64,000 bases of DNA from Cryphonectria parasitica EP155 (Eukaryota; Ascomycota; Sordariomycetes; Diaporthales; Cryphonectriaceae), in NCBI RefSeq assembly GCF_011745365.1, contig NW_024468915.1, positions 2,954,653 through 3,018,652 of the forward strand, in the 5' to 3' direction. Positions 1-11,183 of this stretch are shown one piece after another; the stretch's first letter is position 1; the number at the start of each line of letters is the position of its first letter. The notes beneath the pieces are model-generated. The model made no database searches. It had not been told where the DNA came from and saw only the letters and a list, made by a program, of their open reading frames with translations. The position numbers were made by a program, and so were the translations under genes.

Positions 1-190
1 TACTCTGCTCTCTCGCTCGAATAGCAAAGAATATACTCTTGAAAACAGAAGATACTCAGATCTACTGCTTGCTCACTCTGCTTTCTCGCTTGAATAACGA
101 AGAATATACTCTCGAAAACAGAAGATACTCAGATTTACTGCTTGCTTACTCTGCTCTCTCGCTCGAATAGCAAAGAATATACTTTGTTCT
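1..190 (-). repeat. 73-bp tandem array (array c) of E0
   Basis: About two and a half copies of a 73-bp unit, recognisable by GCTCGAATAGC and ACAGAAGATACTCAG. The same unit forms arrays at 9604-9915, 60593-60830 and 63755-64000. It runs off the window start. Confidence 0.85.
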
Positions 191-775
191 AGCTTAGCAA
201 CTCGAATGCTCTGAATCTCTTCTAAATGCTTCTTGCACGTTGCTTGCATACTGCTTGCTTGCTATTTGCTCTAGCTTAGCAACTTGAATGCTTTGAATTT
301 CTTCTGAACGCTTCTTGCATGCTGCTTGCATACTGCTTGCTCGCTATTTACTCTAGCTTAGCAACTCGAATACTCTAAATCTCTTCTAAATGCTTCTTGC
401 ATGCTGCTTGCATACTGCTTGCTTGCTATTTGCTTTAGCTTAGCAACTCAAATGCTCTAAATCTCTTCTGAATACTTCTTATATGCTGCTTGCATACTGC
501 TTGCTCGCTATTTGCTCTATCTTAGCAACTCGAATGCTCTAAATCTCTTCTGAATGCTTTTTGCATGCTGCTTGCATACTGCTTACTCGCTATTTGCTCT
601 AGCTTAGCAACTCGAATGCTCTGAATCTCTTCTAAACGCTTCTTGCATGCTGCTTGTATACTGCTTGCTCGCTGTTTGCTCTAGCTTAGCAACTCGAATG
701 CTCTAAATCTCTTCTGAATACTTCTTGCACGCTGCTTGCATACTGCTTGCTCAACACTGCTTGCTCGCTGTATTC
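190..775 (-). repeat. 82-bp tandem array (array b) of E0
   Basis: About seven copies of an 82-bp unit with the core TGCTTGCATACTGCTTGCT and TTAGCAACTCGAATGCTCT. Units differ mainly by transitions. In E2 some units are 96 bp because of an extra 14 bp. Confidence 0.85.
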
Positions 776-862
776 AAGGCTCGAAAGCTCGAAAATCGAA
801 AGCTCGAAGGTTAAAGGCTTGAAGATCAAAGGCTTGAAGATCAAAGGCTCGAAGGTTCGAAA
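776..862 (-). repeat. 13-15 bp tandem array (array a) of E0
   Basis: Short repeats built on AAGGCTCGAAGGT and variants, between the LTR leader and array b. Matching arrays lie at 8748-8850 and 59609-59697. Confidence 0.75.
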
Positions 863-980
863 AGAATAGTAGTCTGATCGTTTGCTCTGCTCCTGCTCAG
901 TGTTAGCGCTGCTCCTAGGGAAAAAAAAAAGATAGAAAGCCTCGCCGGATTGCCTCCTTTAAAAGGGCCAGGCCTCAAAC

Positions 981-1194
981 TGTCAGGTGGAAAGATTGCA
1001 AAAGCAATATAGCGAGATCTTTTCTCTCTTTCAGGGGTATACAACTAGAATAACATTGAGGCCTAAGGAGCTAAGTTCTGCTCAGCAGTGCTGACGTGGC
1101 TAGAAAGCCGCTTTATAGCCGCATATTGCTTAGTCATCCGTAATCCAGCTGGCTTAGCTGGCCCTGAGCCTTGCTGGCACAATCGGCCCTGACA
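981..1194 (-). repeat. 5' LTR of TR element E0
   Basis: 214-bp LTR in reverse orientation, with ends TGTCAGG and CCTGACA in inverted arrangement. It contains the TATA-like box CTATAAAG (minus strand, about 1111-1119) found in all TR LTRs. It is the reverse complement of the LTRs at 8412, 10971, 59276 and 61774, with scattered transitions. Confidence 0.9.
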
Positions 1195-1587
1195 GTATCA
1201 AAGTATCAAGTTCTTGAATATGAAACTGTACAAGTTCTAATAAGTAATGCAAGTATTTACTGCTTTTGGAGTTACTTAGTATATAAAACTGAATACTTAG
1301 ATTGATAACTGAAGAGCTATGTATAATAATCTATCTAATAATAATGAACGTGTGATTATATATTCAGCTCTTCAGTGTGGCTTGCTGATGCTCACTGAAG
1401 CTCACTGCTGCTCAGTGGTGCTCACTGAAGCTTGGTGAGCACAGATGAGCTCTTCTGATTAGTTAGCCTGTAATCCTAACCCTGGATTATATAATCCTTG
1501 TAGATTATCTAACATTGAGTTATAATATCTAGTTCTTATTTACTCGTAATCTGTTTTTGTAATCTGTATATTGAATAGATTATAATA
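1195..1587 (-). repeat. 3' LTR of Gypsy-A copy A1
   Basis: LTR in reverse orientation. The right edge reads GATTATAATA, a mutated form of the family terminus that starts TGTTAT in sense. It carries the inverted repeat AACTGAAGAGCT (1307-1318) and AGCTCTTCAGT (1366-1376) around a TATA-like stretch, and a tract of GCTCACTGAAG-type repeats (about 1385-1450). A purine-rich tract lies just outside the right edge on the minus strand (about 1590-1604), as expected for a polypurine primer. The left edge is cut by E0. Confidence 0.85.
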
Positions 1588-1651
1588 TCATCTCTCTTCT
1601 ATCAGTTATTATTCTCAACGATCTCCTGTAAATATTCAGCAAGTTCTCTGC

Positions 1652-2353
1652 ATGCATGATTATGCCTTCCTAATCGAGATATTGAATAGAATCTTAAATT
1701 CTTGCATTAGTAAATCTTCTTTCTCTATTCTTTCCAAGAAAAGCTTTGCTCATCGGAAACATTTCGGTTATATTGAATCTAATGAATATAAGATAATGCT
1801 GTATTCTTCGTATTTGGAAAAAGAAGTATTATATAAGATGATGAATGGAATAAAGAGTTGTTTGCAATGCATCAAGCGGGATTATTCCTACGATGCGAAT
1901 CGCATACTTGTTTCTTCCTATTAGTATTTCCTTCTGAATATTTTTCTTTATTAACTAAAACTTTTCTTCTTAGTATTCTGAATTATTAATGAGTTAATTC
2001 GTATCGATGAGCGCAAGCTTAAGAAGAAGAAGCGATTATTGAAATTTTAAGCTTGCATGAACAAATCGCTAGCTCGTTTGTTGCAGCTGAAGAAGCAGTA
2101 ATGCTTTCCTTAAGAGAAGGGAATAAAGCTGGTAAATAAGAGTCTGGAAGAGGAGGAACGGAAGCGTGTAGCTGCTGAGATGCAGGCTGTAGTTTCTGCG
2201 GAGCCTATTGCTGTTCCTGTAGATTCTTCCTCTGAAGATTTTGACTGGAATTCCTTGAATGTAGGGAATGCAGTGATAGATTGATCGGATTTCCTGGAGA
2301 GCAAGGTCTCTGAGGCTTCTGAACCTCGGTTCGGAACAGAGCGATTATCTTAG
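1652..2353 (+). pseudogene. Antisense accessory gene of Gypsy-A, copy A1 (Cys-rich/coiled-coil)
   Basis: A plus-strand gene opposite to gag-pol, between the chromodomain and the 3' LTR. Exon 1 (ATG at 1652) runs 90 codons and contains a Cys-x2-Cys cluster (SCLQCIKRD). A 50-bp candidate intron (1924-1973) begins GTATTT, has AACTAA as a likely branch site and ends CTTCTTAG. Joining across it keeps a coding-like, charged helical frame with several RIP-type stops, and a frameshift near 2120 follows. The C-terminus ends with a motif shared with copies A3 and A5 (SEASEPRFGTERLS here). It resembles, from memory, a common family of short fungal hypothetical proteins found beside gypsy elements. Function unknown. 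Its stop TAG overlaps the pol stop by two bases. Confidence 0.7.
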
Positions 2354-5300
2354 ATGCTAGCTTTCCTTTTCCAATATTCAGCTATCTTTTTCTGAGCATT
2401 TTCAATGTTCCCCTATAGTTTCCATGAATTTTCACTTGCTGAATAATCTTTCTACTTGATAAGATATTCCCTTGTATTATCTGTGCTTCTATGCCTAAGG
2501 ATTTTTTCTATCTTATACTCTGGTTCATTATTTTCTATTTCTGCTGTATTATTCATTAGTATTTCCTGTACTGCTAGTTTCAGTAATAAGATATGAAAAG
2601 CTGAATGTATTCTTATTCTGTAGAATAGTGCGAGTTTGTAATTAACTAGCGAGATTTGTTATAGGATTTTGAAGAATTCTAGTTTCTTGTAATTGAGTTT
2701 GTTGTTAAGCTTAATCATTTTGATGTTTTTGCAAAGAAGATAGACTTTATCTCCTTCCTATAGGATTAGTCCTTTAATTCTTTTTGAGTTTGCAAATCGT
2801 ATTATTCGTTTCCTAACAAATTATAGATTTGTTTGTAGATCTTTCTAAATCTTTTTGATTTTCTTAACTCTTTTATTTGCAGCTTCTGCATTTGCTTCTA
2901 GCAAAGCTTTATAATAAGCTGTTGGATTGTATTTATAGAATGTGTAGAATAGTGACTTTTCTATTGTGCTAGTATCTGCACTGTTATAAGCAAATTGTAT
3001 AAGTAGTAACAGATTAACTCAGTTATCCTATTCATAGTTAATATAATATTGTAAATACTGTTCTAATGTTTAGTTAGTTCATTCTATTTGTTTGTCTGTT
3101 TGCAGATGGAAAGCTGTAGATAGCTTATAGTTTGCTTCGAGTTATTTCATAAGTAACTTCCAAAAGTTTGATATAAACAACTTATCTCTGTTAGAAATAA
3201 CTTCTTCTAGCATACTGTAGTTAGCAATAATCATTCTGAGAAATATATATGCAAGATTCTCTGTAGTGCTGCTTTTCTTATAAAGTAGAAAGTATGCATA
3301 CTTGCTCAGTCTGTAAATCACTACTAGAATACTATTATACTGCACTTTAATTAAGAGTTCTTGTAAAAGAGATAGCTTAATAATAAAGTTTAAGCTAGTT
3401 GATTGCTAAATAGCTATAAATACTAGTAAGAATTGTAGCAATCTATAAGATTTGTATTATTCTGTTTTATTCTTCTTGCAACTATTATATTATTATAGAA
3501 TATTCTCAATTCTTTTTCTAAAGCTTAATAAATTTTAATATCTTTTAATACATTTATAGATTGCTCTAATTTCCTGATATCTATATACTAATATACTATA
3601 TATATTCTTAATATAATTATCTTATTCATCTGAAGTTATTGATTCTGAATTCTCTTTCGAGAATTCTATTCTGAAAGCAGTATTTAGTTCTCTGTATGCA
3701 TTGATGAGATTTTCTGATTCATCTTGGGCGAAGATGTTCTGTATATTCGAAGAGTTTGCATCTTAATAATCTGATCTTCTGCTAAGAGCATCTGCTTATT
3801 CATTCTCTGAGCTTTTGCAGTGCATAATCTTGAAATTGAACTGTAAGAGAAATTCTGCTTATCTAATTTATTGTTTATTTAAGACTTTGATTATTATAAA
3901 TGTAATTAGATTTTTGTAGTTTGAGTATATTATAATCAAATGCTATATACTAATGAGATAGTATTGCTATTTCTTAAAAGCTTTTATTATTGCTATAAGC
4001 TTCTGATTAGAAATCTTATAATTAATTTCTAGCTTATTTAGCTTCTTCGAAAAGTTGCTTATAATTCTTAAACATTTTTAGTTGTTTTACTAATTAAGTT
4101 GTTTCCTAAGTATATATTCTGATGCATTAGTTTTAATTTCAAAAGGCTTGTAAGGATCTGCTTTATATAAAACTAGTTCTGAAGTAATATGCTTGATAAT
4201 CTCATTGAAAGCTTCTTATGCTTTGGAGGTTTATTCGAAAAGCTATTCTTTCTTAATGAGATTTGTAAGAGAATATACAATTCGGCTATAATTCTTGATA
4301 AATTGTCTGTAGAAGTTGATATATTCGAGAAAAGATCTAATATTCCTAATATTCCTGAAAACTAACTAATTTCTAATAGCTTTTATCTTGTTTTTCTATA
4401 GCTTAATATATCCTAGCTTGATTATGAATCTGAGATAGTTAATCTTTTATATATGAAAGTAACTCTTTGCAGATTCTATAAGAAGTTTTATATCTTGAAG
4501 CATTTGCAATACTGTTTTTATATATTTCTTATATTTTTTAAATATTCAAGAGTAGATAAGAATATTGTTGAAATAAGCAATAATAAACTGATTTAGATAC
4601 TTGTATAGAATATAATTAATTATTTCTTAGAATGAAGCTGGAGTATTTATTAGATTAAAGAGTATAACTAAATATTCATAGTATTTGTAATATATTCTGA
4701 AAGCAGTTTTCCATTCTTTTCCTTCTTTTATTCTAATCAGATTATAAGCTTCTTTTAAATCTAGAATTATAAATTATTATACTTCTTGCAGCTTATCTTA
4801 TAATTCCTTAATAAATAATAATAAATATTAGTTTTTAATTATAATATTATTGAGTTGCTTATAATTAATATATAGTTTAAGCTTGCTATTTTTCTTAAGT
4901 ATAAATAAGATAGGATATTCTGCTAATAATTGCAATAATTATATATATTCTTTCTTAAGATTCTTATTAAGATATTTCCTAAGTATTTCTAACTATACTT
5001 TGTTTAATTTATAGATAGGAAAGAATTTGAGCTATTTCTCTTCTTATAGCAAAATCTCGTAATTATATAAGCTGTATTCTAGCAATTTCATATTCAATTC
5101 TTTCTAGAATAGTTTCTTGAATTTGTAATATTTTCATAATATATTTGCAAGTATTGGTTCTGATCTCTATGCTGTTTCTGCTATCTGAAGAAATAGTAGA
5201 TATTATTAAGCATGCTTCTTTTCTGATAGCATTTTCAAGAGCCTTAAGCATTTGCTTCAAGCTGAACTAAGCGCTTGAAAGCTTAGTTTCGAGATTTTTT

Positions 5301-6900
5301 CTGTATAGATTTACAATTCATATTCTAAAGCTTATTCTTATTATTCCGGAGTAAACTGATTTGCTAAGAATCTTGCTTCTGTTATTTTGCTAATCTGTTA
5401 GCATTCTAGTACTATTTAAGTTCGCTTATTACTAGATTCTTTTTCTTGAATTGCTAGCTCTGCTGATTTAGAAGTATATAGGAAGTTATATGAAGCTTCT
5501 TTTTCTGAATATTCTTCAATTACTAGCTTCAATCCTGCATTGTTAATTATAATTATTTTTCTGAATATAGCTTGTTTTCATAAGATTTAGCTAGTAGTTT
5601 AATTGATTCGAGAATTGTATTTCTTGAGCTATAAAAGCTCTATAATCAGCTTATATTATACTATATTTATAATATCAAAGAAAATTCTAATTATATATTC
5701 TTAGATTAAAATAAATAGATAATTAGTTTTCTTATTAATTATTTCTTAGTTGTATATAATAAATTATTTTTTTATAATACTAAAAGTATATAAGTATCTC
5801 TTTCATTTCTATTATAATTATACTTGATTAATAATATATAAGAATATAAAGTTTCTTTAAGCGCTACTATTTAATAGTATACTGTATTTATATTCTTAAA
5901 TGTATATATTAAACTTAATATAAGTATAATCTGTTCTGAAAGCTTTATATAGAAATTATTCCAATCTAATCATCTGCAATCTCTTTATAAGCAATTCTAT
6001 TCTTTTGAATTTGTTAAGAACTGCTTATTTTTCTAAGCTTGCTTCGCTGCTTCTTAAGCAAGCTTCTTAGCTTGCTTTTGCTTATATTATTATTATTTCT
6101 AGTCTTTCTTCTATTAATACTAGTTGCAAATCTTATTATTAATATAAATTATACAGAGTATTATTTTATATTGCTATTATTTTATTTTCTTGTTTATGTA
6201 TTGTATAGAGCAGTTGTTTAATAGTTCGATATATGTATTATAGTGCTATTTATTGAGAATTTCTCTAAAGTAGAATTCTGATTCTTTAATAGCCTAAAGG
6301 ATTTATTCTGATTCTTTAATAGAAAATTATTCATATTATATCTTCTCTGAAAAGTATATTCTGCAGCTATGATAAGTATAGGAGATTTATGCTAGTTCGT
6401 AATATAGATTGTAAAGTAAGCTGATTTGAGAATTCTTATTTTCTTATATTTCAATATTTTACAAGGGAATATAGATAAAAAGCTTTTCTAGCTTTATCTT
6501 ATAAATAAGATATTTAATCTATATTGTTTCCTTATTCTATTTAATGCTGAAAGGAAATCTTTCTTTAGGCTTGTTAAGCATATTATTTGCGGAAAGCTTC
6601 TGTAAGCTGCTAAGTTATTTGCTTTAGCTTAATTCTTCTGTTGCTTAAAAAGCATTCTCTATATTATTTAGATATTTATATTAGTAGCTAAGAGAGTATT
6701 ATTTCTTATTCATATTTCTGATTATGATATTTGATATAAATAATAAAGAATGTTAAAGAGTATTGTTGCTAAGCTTTTCTTTTAATGTTTAAATACTTTA
6801 TTCTATAATATTAGAGCAGTTCAAGTTGCTACTTATAAGAATGCTGAGCATATACTCTTGCTCTGCTGTTGCTATTTGTTTGCAGTACTGAAGCTTCTAA
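2350..6900 (-). pseudogene. Gypsy-A copy A1 pol remnant (protease, RT, RNase H, integrase, chromodomain)
   Basis: Minus-strand Ty3-type polyprotein remnant. A protease-tail region with the typical HEL...HN motif lies near 5595-5665. The RT active-site region is at about 4550-4580 and reads YFNNILIYS, where Ty3 elements have two aspartates. The integrase core (3142-3345) shows RLSKYAYFLLYKKS and ISNRDKLF, the latter normally SDRD. A chromodomain follows (about 2380-2540: EYKIEKIL, then YSASENSW), with its central Trp codon now TAG. The stop TAA is at 2352-2350. Replicative enzyme of a retrotransposon, acting in virus-like particles and the nucleus; here dead through RIP stops and catalytic Asp-to-Asn changes. 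Confidence 0.85.
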
Positions 6901-8205
6901 GGGAATTATTCTAATTCTTTCTTACTTAAGAGATATATTAAGCAGTTATTATTATAGCAGAATGTTCAGCTAAGATTTCTATAATTAATAGAATCTAATA
7001 CTTGCTTTAAGAGAGTATTTTTGCTTAGTTAATTGGATTTCTGTTATTAAGCAATATTTATCTAGTATTCTTTCTGAACTAATTGCTATTTGTTTTTTCA
7101 GAATTAATAGCAGTTGCATGCTATATATTCTTATTTATTGCAATTATAGCAAATAATACTATTCTTTTTACTATATTATTTATTAGCTATATTGAGTTTT
7201 ATAAGACTGATATATATAGTATTATTCTGAGCTATACTGCTATATTGATTGCTATTCTTGTTTTGGAATTTCTTGCTTATATTAGCTGAAAACTTCTAAA
7301 TCTAGCTTTCTTCTTTCTTAAACTTCTTTATTTATTATTCATATAAATAGTTATTAATACAAATAGCTTAATTAGAGAATATTGCAAAGTTCTTTAGCTA
7401 ATTCTGTTTAAAGATTTCATCTTTAATATTATTCTTAAGTTTCTTATAATAATGCTCTATAAGATTCTTATCTTTCTACAGAAGTTATATTAAGAGTTGT
7501 TTGAATCTAATTATATAAGCAGAAGCTAATTTAGTTTGCTTAAGATTTATAAGCTGCTAAGCTGTAGTATATTCTTTATTAGAATTATTAAAGATTTTCT
7601 TGAAAGCTTTCTTAAAGCTTTCAAAAGAATTAAATATACTCTTGATATTCTAAGTATGTATATTAGAGTTGTTTTGATGCTCCAAGTAGTTGTATAGAGA
7701 AAGCTTATACTAGATAAGAGTATTCTTTTCGAGATAAGTCTCTGCAAGAATAACTTTCTCAGATTCCTTAATAAACTAAGTCTTGTAATACAGGAAATAC
7801 ACTCTACAGTAGATAAGAAATCTATATAATATCTTTTAATTGCTATTATATATAGCAAGCTTATTCATCTTATATGCTTTTTCAGCACTACTAATAATTG
7901 CAGAAGTAAACTGTGCCTGCTGAGCTTATTAAACTAGCTAAGCTTATTAATTAGCAATAATAGCGCTCTAAATCTGCTATTATTTGTATAGATTCTGAAT
8001 ATGCTGAGTAAGCTGATATACCTAATTAATCAGTTCTTTCTAAGTAGAAGCATATAAGAATAAAGAGATTTCTGGAAAAGCTATTATATTCCATATTGCT
8101 TAAGAAAGTAATACTAAATCATTCTTGAATAAGAGTTATTAAAATATAATAAGCATTGTAGCAATCCAAAGATTTCTAAGTATACAAAGAGATTTATACT
8201 AATAA
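6900..8205 (-). pseudogene. Gypsy-A copy A1 gag remnant
   Basis: Capsid-nucleocapsid remnant. A CCHC zinc knuckle lies at about 7117-7158 on the minus strand (CYNCNK, then Tyr where the His is expected, then C). It is preceded in sense by a helical capsid-like region matching the better preserved copy at 26300-27260. The His-to-Tyr change is a C-to-T transition. Gag packages element RNA into cytoplasmic particles. The boundary with pol is not certain. Confidence 0.7.
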
Positions 8206-8211
8206 GAGCAG

Positions 8212-8411
8212 TATTAAAGTATCAAGTTCTTAAATACAGAATTATACAAATTCTAATAAGCAATGCAAGTATTTACTGCTTTTAGAGCTACTTAGTATAT
8301 GAAACTAAATACTTAGATTAATAATTAAAGAGTTATATATGATAATCTATCTAATGGTAATGAATGTGTGATTATATATTCAGCTCTTCAGTGTGGCTTG
8401 CTGATGCTTAC
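8212..8411 (-). repeat. 5' LTR of Gypsy-A A1, part 1
   Basis: Half of the A1 5' LTR, interrupted by insertion of TR element E1 at 8412. It includes the inverted repeat, whose left arm is damaged here (AATTAAAGAGTT). It continues at 11184 after the CTTAC target duplication. The left boundary is approximate. Confidence 0.8.
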
Positions 8412-8624
8412 TGTCAGGGCCGATTGTGCCAGCAAGGCTCAGAGCCAGCTAAGCCAGCTGGATTACGGATGACTAAGCAATATGCGGCTATAAAGCGGCT
8501 TTCTAGCCATATCAGCACTGCTGAGCAGAACTTAGCTCCTTAGGCCTCAATGTTATTCTGGTTGTATGCCTCTGAAAGAGAGAAAGACTTCGCCACATTG
8601 CCTTTGCAACCTTTTCACCTGACA
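8412..8624 (+). repeat. 5' LTR of TR element E1
   Basis: 213 bp, starting TGTCAGGGC and ending CCTGACA. A TATA-like box CTATAAAG lies near its middle and is flanked by GC-rich sequence. Confidence 0.93.
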
Positions 8625-8747
8625 GTTTGAGGCCTAGCCCTTTTAAAGGAGGCAATCCGGCGAGGCTTTCTATCTTTTTTTTTTCTTCCCTAGGAGCAGC
8701 GCTAATACTGAGCAGGAGCAGAGCAAACGATCAGATTACTATTCTTT

Positions 8748-8850
8748 TCGAACCTTCAAGCTTTTGACCTTCAAGCCTTTGACCTTCGAGCCTTTAACCT
8801 TCGAGCCTTTGACTTTCGAGCCTTCGATTTTCGAGCTTTCAAGCCTTGAA
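8748..8850 (+). repeat. Array a of E1 (13-15 bp units)
   Basis: Seven or so units based on TTCGAGCCTTTGACC, just before array b. Confidence 0.8.
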
Positions 8851-8875
8851 TACAGCGAGCAAGCAGTGTTGAGCA

Positions 8876-9600
8876 AGCAGTATGCAAGCAGCATGCGAGA
8901 AGCGTTTAGAAGAGATTCAGAGCATTCGAATTGCTAAGCTAGAGTAAATAGCAAGCAAGCAGTATGCAAGCAGCGTGCAAGAAGCGTTCAGAAGAGATTT
9001 AGAGCATTCGAGTTGCTAAGCTAGAGCAAATAGCGAGCAAGCAGTATGCAAGCAGCGTATGAGAAGCATTCAGAAGAGATTTAGAGCATTCGAGTTGCTA
9101 AGCTAGAGCAAATAGCGGGCAAGCAGTATGCAAGCAGCGTGCAAGAAGCGTTCAGAAGAGATTTAGAGCATTCGAGTTGCTAAGCTAGAGCAAATAGCAA
9201 GCAAGCAGTATGCAAGCAGTATGCAAGAAGCATTTAGAAGAGATTCAGAGTATTCGAGTTGCTAAGCTAGAGCAAACAGCAGGCAAGCAGTATGTAAGCA
9301 GCGTGTGAGAAGCATTCAGAAGAGATTCAGAGCATTTGAGTTGCTAAGCTAGAGCAAATAGCAAGTAAGCAGTATGCAAGCAGCGTGCAAGAAGCATTTA
9401 GAAGAGATTCAGAGCATTCGAGTTGCTAAGCTAGAGCAAATAGCGAGTAAGCAGTATGCAAGTAGCATGCAAGAAGCATTCAAAAGAGATTCAGAGTATT
9501 CGAATTACTAAGCTAGAGCAAATAGCAAGTAAGTAGTATGCAAGCAGTGTGCAAGAAGCATTCAGAAGAGATTCAGAGCATTCGAGTTGCTAAGCTAGAA
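8876..9600 (+). repeat. Array b of E1 (82-bp units)
   Basis: About nine units of roughly 82 bp with AAGCAGTATGCAAGCAGCGT and GAGTTGCTAAGCTAGAGC cores. Units differ mainly by transitions. Confidence 0.88.
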
Positions 9601-9603
9601 CAA

Positions 9604-9915
9604 AGTGTATTCTTTGCTATTCGAGCAAGAGAGCAGAGTAAGCAAGCAGTAGATCTAAGTATCTTCTGTTTTCAAGAGTGTATTCTTCGCTATTCGAGCG
9701 AGAAAGCAGAGTAAGCAAGCAGTAGATCTGAGTATCTTCTGTTTTCAAGAGTATGCTCTTTGCTATTCGAGCGAAAGAGCAGAGTGAGCAAGCAGTAGAT
9801 CTGAGTATCTTCTGTTTTCGAGAGTGTGTTCTTCGCTATTCGAGCGAGAGAGCAGAGTAAGTAAGCAGTAGATCTGAGTATCTTCTGTTTTCGAGAGTAT
9901 GCTTTTTGCTATTTA
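9604..9915 (+). repeat. Array c of E1 (73-bp units)
   Basis: About four units of 73 bp containing TTCGCTATTCGAGCGAGAG and GTAGATCTGAGTATC. The unit corresponds to a 75-bp repeat in the G2 pol region at 19054-19203. Confidence 0.88.
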
Positions 9916-10275
9916 AGCGAGAGTGCAGAGCTGAAGTGGAGTATCTGCTTGGCAACTGAAGTTGCTTGGGTATTAGATTGCAAACTAATTACTTTTCTGC
10001 ATTTAGCAGTGGAGCGAAGTGTGGCAATAGCTTCAGAGTTGCTAGAGAGCAACTTTCAAGATGGAAAGCTATAATTATCCGTTATAGCTGCAGGGATGCT
10101 GTTCTGGATGCTGGGCTTCTTGGCTGCAAATCAAGTTTCTGATGAAAGGCTTGCAATCTACATTAAACAGCTTTAAGTTCTGAAGAGTATCTGGATAAAG
10201 CGCTGAGAGAGCAGCGATTGAGCAGCGTATATAGCGCGGGTATTGCATTCAGAAGACTTATATCTAGAATGTGAT
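9916..10275 (+). other. Pol-derived segment of E1
   Basis: Single-copy stretch between the 73-bp and 37-bp arrays. Its first part (to about 10075) matches, allowing RIP changes, the E2 and E3 segments that align in frame with the RNase H-integrase linker of G2. The second part is conserved among TR copies but I recognise nothing in it. Confidence 0.6.
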
Positions 10276-10334
10276 TAAAAAGAGATTTTTTTTTTTTACA
10301 AGGCTTCGGGAATGAAGCTAGAAGAGAAGGAGGG

Positions 10335-10790
10335 AGATGGTTGAGAAGCCTTGAGAGGCCTGAGGCACTGAGAGATCTTGAGAAGCTTTGAGAAGCCTGA
10401 GACTCTGAGAGGCTTTGAGAAGCCTGAGGCACTGAGAGACCTTGAGAGATCTTGAGTGGCTTAGAAGCCTGAGGCACTGAGAGATCTTGAGAAGCTTTGA
10501 GAGGCTTGAGGCACTGAGAGATCTTGAGAGGCCTTGAGAGGCCTGAGGCACTGAGAGACCTTGAGAGATCTTGAGAAGCCTTGAGAGGCTTGAGGCACTG
10601 AGAGACCTTGAGAGATCTTGAGAAGCCTTGAGAGGCTTGAGGCACTGAGAGATCTTGAGAAGCCTTGAGAGGCCTGAGGCACTGAGAGATCTGAGAGGCT
10701 TTGAGAAACCTGAGGCACTGAGGGATCTTGAGAAGCTTTGAGAAGCCTGAAGCACTGAGAGATCTTAAGAGCCTGAAGCATTGAGAAGGC
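10335..10790 (+). repeat. 37-bp array (array e) of E1
   Basis: About 12 units of 37 bp (core CTGAGGCACTGAGAGATCTT) with internal AGGCCTTGAGA sub-repeats. Because 37 is not a multiple of three and the unit lacks stops on the complementary strand, long overlapping open frames appear in all three minus frames; these are repeat artefacts. Confidence 0.88.
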
Positions 10791-10794
10791 GTAG

Positions 10795-10970
10795 GAGCAG
10801 CTAGGAAGCAGCGAAAGCCTGGAAGCAGCGAAAGCCTGGAAGCAACGGAAGCTTGGGAGCAACGAAAGCCTGGAAGCAACGGAAGCCTGAGAGCAACGGA
10901 AGCCTGGAAGCAACGAAAGCTTGGAAGCCTCAAAGGCCTTGAGGACAAGGCCTGATAAGGGGGGATAATC
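10795..10970 (+). repeat. 18-bp array (array f) and polypurine tract of E1
   Basis: Short repeats of GGAAGCAACGGAAGCCT type end near 10925. They are followed by a purine tract AAGGGGGGA (about 10957-10965) directly upstream of the 3' LTR. The tract position fixes the element's sense strand as plus. Confidence 0.8.
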
Positions 10971-11183
10971 TGTCAGGGCCGATTGTGCCAGCAAGGCTCA
11001 GAGCCAGCTAAGCCAGCTGAATTACGGATGACTAAGCAATATGCGGCTATAAAGCGGCTTTCTAGCCACGTCAGCACTGCTGAGCAGAACTTAGCTCCTT
11101 AGGCCTCAATGTTATTCTGGTTGTATGCTCCTAAAAGAGAGAAAGACCTCGCCACATTGCCTTTGCAACCTTTCCACCTGACA
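10971..11183 (+). repeat. 3' LTR of TR element E1
   Basis: 213 bp, TGTCAGGGC to CCTGACA, followed by the CTTAC duplication. Confidence 0.93.

Larger units (their letters stand above)
1..1194 (-). mobile_element. TR element E0, non-autonomous LTR element, partial
   Basis: This is the 5' part of a small LTR element lying on the minus strand; its remainder is beyond the window start. From right to left it has a 5' LTR (981-1194), a leader, a short 13-15 bp repeat array, a long 82/96-bp array and the start of a 73-bp array. The same order is seen in complete copies at 8412-11183 and 59276-61986. No gag or pol is present. Many C/T and G/A differences from those copies show RIP damage. The five bases after the LTR (GTATC, 1195-1199) should be repeated on the unseen side if this is a normal insertion. 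It sits in a Gypsy-A LTR. Confidence 0.85.
8412..11183 (+). mobile_element. TR element E1, complete non-autonomous LTR element
   Basis: A 2772-bp element with two 213-bp LTRs and perfect 5-bp target duplications: CTTAC at 8407-8411 and at 11184-11188. Between the LTRs are a leader, arrays a, b and c, a pol-derived segment, a 37-bp array, an 18-bp array and a polypurine tract. No gag or pol frame long enough to be functional is present, so it must rely on another element for reverse transcriptase and integrase. The LTRs differ at about eight sites, all transitions. It disrupts the 5' LTR of Gypsy-A copy A1. Confidence 0.93.

Noticed and set aside
981..1194. Reading the 213-bp TGTCAGG...CCTGACA repeat as a MITE or DNA transposon with short terminal inverted repeats
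   Set aside because: Complete copies show it in direct orientation at both ends of a 2.7-kb element with a polypurine tract and 5-bp duplications outside the pair, so it is an LTR.
6039..6221. Leucine-rich, membrane-like small frame, recurring at 24049-24234, 28149-28331 (minus) and 58197-58379
   Set aside because: It is always the complement of the Lys/Gln/Ala-rich linker before protease in Gypsy-A; the leucines come from the antisense of Lys and Gln codons.
7083..7289. Hydrophobic small frame, recurring at 25093-25299 and 61912-62232
   Set aside because: Complement of the gag zinc-knuckle region; the last one also fuses across a TR LTR.
8876..9915. CRISPR-like regular repeats
   Set aside because: Units are contiguous diverged copies without unique spacers, in a eukaryotic retroelement.
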